Source of the DNA: Eutrigla gurnardus
Taxonomy: Eukaryota; Chordata; Actinopteri; Perciformes; Triglidae
NCBI GenBank assembly: GCA_963514095.1
Contig: OY741279.1
Span: forward strand, 8,480,822 to 8,544,821
DNA length: 64,000 bases
Reading direction: 5' to 3'
This document shows, piece after piece, positions 59,841 through 64,000 of this stretch. The notes beneath the pieces were generated by a model, which saw only the letters and a list, made by a program, of their open reading frames with translations, was not told the DNA's origin and made no database searches. Position 1 is the stretch's first letter. Every line of letters starts with the position of its first letter. The position numbers and the translations under genes are program-made.

Positions 59841-60973
59841 AGTGATACAAGAGCTATTCTGGACAAAACCACCAGAGGGTGACAAAGAGGCACATTTGAA
59901 GCCCTAGCTTGGAGATTGGACTAATATGTATGTATTGTATGTGTATGCGTTTCCCGAGATACACCCATGCTAGAGCCTGTCATCGAGCCATGGAAGAGGA
60001 GTGTGTTTTCCTGTTATATATTCACCACCGGTCCTCGCTGCGCTCACATAGACCAAGCTAAAGGACTCTACTCTCATATTGTATTTGGCCACTTGTCACC
60101 CTGGGCTCCTCTTCCATCACCAACCCAGCCCAACACTGTCCAACGTGGCCTTGAGGCTGCTTCTGCCCTGAGTGACTCTTTCATAACCACGATGAGTGGA
60201 AGCCCGGTGAGTCCAGAACTCAGTGAGCCAATGTTTCCTGTTTGATGATAATAGTGGTTGTTTATCCCACAAGAACACAGACCATGTTGAAACAGAATTA
60301 TTTTGCAAATGTACTTCATAACACTATGCCTCTATTCCACAGATAGCTTCTGGTTTTTGCCAAGTCTCTCACACACACTAAAAACACTGCTATACACAAA
60401 TGTAACACTTTTTTTGTTGTTGTTGTGAAACAGTATGCTCTTCCCTATCCACAATACATATATTAAGATCTGGGAGGATGTTTGACGGAAGCAGTGCTCT
60501 TTTTGACTTATTCCTGCACAAAAAAACATCTTTCTTTCACCCTTTATTGCTTGATTCAGTTTGATTGACAGAGTGCACCAGGAGTAGATTTTCCTTTTTT
60601 AATGGCGTCTACTAGCTAAATTTATGAAGGACAGGCGAGAAGTCATTCCATAGTTGAGGGTGAACTCCCAAAAGTCACGAGTGCTTAAGGAGTGAGTACC
60701 TCTGGCTTTATAAATTGAAGCATCTCTGTGATCCAGAATAAGAAGTTTAAAAACAAATTACTGAATAAATATTTGTTCTCCCTTTCTCCTCCCGTGTGTC
60801 TGATTCCACATGACTGATTACATCAAATCACAAGTTGTCCTTTGTTCATCAATTGTTCATGATAGCAGGAGCGAGTATTACGACTGATGTTCTGCTAATA
60901 TTACACGTGGGTTTTTGTGTATCGTTCTGTGTGTGGAGATGCTGTTCTCTGCCCTGACACAACAGCACCCAAC

Positions 60974-60979
60974 AATAAA
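60974..60979 (+). other. acbd3 polyadenylation signal (candidate)
   Basis: AATAAA about 1.3 kb after the stop. Another lies at 60764-60769 and an ATTAAA near 61.93 kb, so several 3' ends are possible. Confidence 0.4.
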
Positions 60980-61979
60980 AATGCCTTGTTTTGGAAGTCA
61001 ACACTGTTACACCTCTGCAGCGTTCAGAAGTCAAACCCCATAACGCAAATGCAATGTTGCTTTTCTGTGTTTTCCTTCTGTTATGAATGAACTCATTGTC
61101 ATCTCAAATAAGGTATCGAGAGTAAACTGAGATGGTGTAGACTTTATTTTTGTATCTTTGGTGACATGGTTGCTTACTAACTCAGTTGTGTATTCAACTT
61201 TGTTTTTTTTCTTAGTTAATTGGTTGCTATTCTTTAGATTATTTCTGTTGTTAAGTTTTACATTCATTACATATGCGTGCTTTGTGTACCTACCACCTAG
61301 GTGCATTATGAGGGATGTGTTCAGGAGGTGTCATTGAGCTGTACTTGTACAATTTTTGTGTGTGAATGCAACCAAACTTTAAAGACACAGAGGCGGAATA
61401 ACTTGCAAGCTGAATAATCCTGCAATGTCCTTGCCGATTGTTAATAGTTAATAATTATTTAATAATTTGAGGCCACTTATGCCTCCCATCCATACGGTGA
61501 TTTGTGTAACAAAATGTCACTATGGCCTAACCAAGCCATAAAGTTCAAGAAAGTTCCCGTATGTTCCGATGTGTGATCTTTGTTTTTCTTCAGTTTCTTA
61601 TTGCTCACCAAATGGTTTGAGTTGACTTGTTCAAGCCTTGTATGTAAATAATTCTATAAATGAGTTTATGTATGGGTTTTTAAATGTGGAAGAAGGATAT
61701 GGTTTTGAGAAAATCAATGCACTGTAAAATATGGTGAATGAGATACATGTATACATTTTACCCCGAATGAAAGTCCAAAATGAGTAGGAATTAAAAAACA
61801 ACAAAAACAACAACAACCAATTGTATGACTATTGACATGACAGACAGAAAAACTCATCTTTTTGTATGGTTTTGACTTGTTTGGATCTCGTATGAGTTGC
61901 AAGATCCTTTTGGGGGCATATATTGATTAAACTTATGTTCATCTCTAGAATTGGCTAGTTTGTTTACTTTTCTTTTTTT

Positions 61980-63602
61980 CCTACCTTTAATTTTGTGTGA
62001 TGAAACTTAAAAACCTAACAAACCGCCCATTCATTCACTGCCTAAAATGGATAAAAATGACTAATGTTGCTCCCAGCAGACATTTAACATGACATAGAAA
62101 AACACAAAGATGTAAAAAAAAAAAAAAAAAACATTATTTAAGCATGACTGTGTTACTTGCCTTAGATTTGCGTGTGCTTTCCCTGCTATGACAAGTCAAA
62201 ATTGTCACTGTGAAAAAGGTCTATTAATCTAATTGCTGTGTATTTATTCAGCTTCTAAGTGGAAGAGCTCTTTCAGTTTCAGAAGATTACATTTAAACCG
62301 ACAAGGAGGAGACAATGTCGGGAATGTGAGGACACCGATTGTGGCCTTGGAACAACAGGAACCATATGATCTAGTTCCTTTTTTTCCCCACTGGTGGTGA
62401 ATGTATCATCCTCTTGCCGCTCTCCTGTCAAACACATTTTGTGTCGAAGGTTAGAAGAAATGCGGATGTTACTCAATGTTTAACAGGATAGCTGGACAAT
62501 CTACCTCGCCTTCACTGTTTCCCATGATGCATGCAGGATGTCCATATGCTCTGTGGTCAGCTGGTTCAGCATTTTCCAATCTTAATACTGAGTAATGTTA
62601 ACCATCCACATATCAGCAGAATTTGAAGATGTCCAGTTAGTTGGGTAATAAGAAAACAGGCACACTGTCACATAAGAGGCACCTCGGAAGTTGCACTGGC
62701 CCCTTTAAGACACCAGGTGGCACAATAAAAAACTACAGAGACGCATTTTTTTTGTTACCAACTGGACATCGGTAGACAGATAAAGAGAAATAATCCATGG
62801 CCGGGGTAAAAGGTAATGGTGAAATTATGAGACTTTGCTCTTTGGAACAACTCCTTTGGTTGGAATGCAAGTGTAGGCTAAAGCTACATACGCATTTGTT
62901 TTCTTTTAGCTAACGTAAGCTCAACTTTTGTAGAGTTTTAGTGTTTCGTCATTGGTAAAATGTCAGAAAATATAAAATGTCACAGGCAGTTCAATAAGCA
63001 GATAATAACAATAACGACCACACTCGCAGGATGCCGGTAGCTGTAATTATGCTCTTAACCCGACTACCGGTAACCAATATCAGTTAGCTATTAGCATAAA
63101 CAACTCAAACTATGCTTAAGCTAGGTTAGCTAATTTATGGAGTCACTTCGTTGACAGGAACGGGTAAGCTAACGTCAATTGTAATGCCCCGGTTTCTCCA
63201 CCAATTAGGTTTGTTTATTTAAAAAAGTCTTGAAGTTTTATTTTTATTAAAAAATAAATAAATAATTGGTTTGTGTTTTATGGGTTCGGTCAGCATTTAC
63301 CGTTACCTTAAACGCTACTGTGAAGTTATTACGGCTAATGTGGGAAGATGTAGCGTCCATTAACTTTCCCAAAATTTGGCAAGTTGCTGATTATATGTAT
63401 ATAAAAAAAGAATGTATAGGTTGAACGCCTGTTTTTTCTATTATCCCTAAGTGTAAGCATGATTAAAACGGTGACGTTAGCTTCACACTGATGTATTCTT
63501 CTAACTTCTCAGAAGCTTGTTGGTAGCCTCATTGCTTCCGGTCCAGTTTGGTGGAAACGATCCGGTCCAGGTTTTCCAGTCAGTCCGCTGAACCGACTTC
63601 GA
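61980..63602. other. Intergenic DNA and probable promoter
   Basis: No gene recognised up to the candidate exon at 63603. It includes a poly-A run near 62113. From 62.9 to 63.2 kb GTTAGC/GCTAAC words recur, suggesting a start site nearby. Confidence 0.45.
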
Positions 63603-63613
63603 ATGGAGGGCAG
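63603..63613 (+). other. Candidate first exon end of the next gene
   Basis: ATGGAGGGCAG is followed by a strong donor GTAAAG. In human the neighbour of ACBD3 is H3-3A, whose first exon is non-coding, so this could be its 5' exon rather than a coding start. The rest of the gene lies outside the window. Identity is inference. Confidence 0.25.
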
Positions 63614-64000
63614 GTAAAGTCTACTCTGTATATCTGGCTCCGGTTCCAGTAGCTACAGGTGGTTCCTGGTGTCTTCCAGGTTTTTATTTGTACTCCCCCC
63701 CCCCCACTTTTCCGTGTGTGTCTTTCTCCTCTTTTCTCTCACCAGCCTGCTGCACTCTGTCTGGCTGAATTTGAATAGACTTTGGGAGGCAACGTCTCCA
63801 GCGTTACAGCGGCACAAAAGTCTCATGCTTTTCAAAAACAAAAAATATGGCGGGATTGAGGGATTATACAGCCTCGCCAATGATAGCAGCCAAATGACGG
63901 CGATGCGCCTTGGATTTGTTTTAAAGCTGTGAGGGTTTTTTGTCGTGAACAGTTTTCGGTCTCGCTGGAGATATCGGTATGAAATAAAATATGCCGTTTC

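Noticed and set aside
59618..59893. His/Thr-rich minus-strand frames
   Set aside because: Translation of the GT repeat in the acbd3 3' UTR.

Overview
This is nuclear DNA from a ray-finned (teleost) fish. The genes are split by GT-AG introns, microsatellites are common, there are fish-type SINE and MITE copies, and the gene order parp1 - lin9 - mixl1 - acbd3 matches the block on human 1q42. The species cannot be read from the sequence. All exon models were made by eye from frame, splice sites and remembered family sequences.

Layout. 1-11.3 kb: mostly non-coding, with transposon remnants and two weak candidate exons. A likely promoter lies near 5.5-6.1 kb. 11.4-19.4 kb: a complete 20-exon membrane adenylyl cyclase of the calcium/calmodulin type (ADCY8-like, + strand). 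20.6-28.6 kb: a tandem array of small-RNA genes, all on the minus strand, with three full U2 snRNA genes, one truncated U2 and five 5S rRNA genes. Each of the two main units also carries a CTCF-type motif, and one unit is split by a SINE. 28.6-30.9 kb: AT-rich DNA without a recognised gene. 30.9-40.3 kb: parp1 (23 coding exons, 1014 aa). A gene for an adenosine-receptor-like GPCR lies inside its intron 4 on the opposite strand. 41.6-48.0 kb: lin9 (15 exons, 547 aa). 49.1-50.6 kb: mixl1 on the minus strand, tail to tail with lin9. Its upstream region has T-box, SMAD and FoxH1 type sites. 54.0-59.7 kb: acbd3 (8 exons, 544 aa). 59.7-64 kb: acbd3 3' UTR, then intergenic DNA and a probable first exon of the next gene near 63.6 kb.

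The protein genes form no operon-like pathway; their order is inherited synteny. Functions are cAMP synthesis (adenylyl cyclase), cAMP-linked adenosine sensing (GPCR), DNA damage signalling (parp1), cell-cycle transcription (lin9), endoderm specification (mixl1) and Golgi organisation (acbd3). The points most worth a second look are the ADCY8-like gene in a block that has no cyclase in human, the antisense GPCR with an uninterrupted coding region inside parp1, the linked U2-5S array with its internal rearrangements, and the compact Nodal/T-box style site cluster upstream of mixl1.
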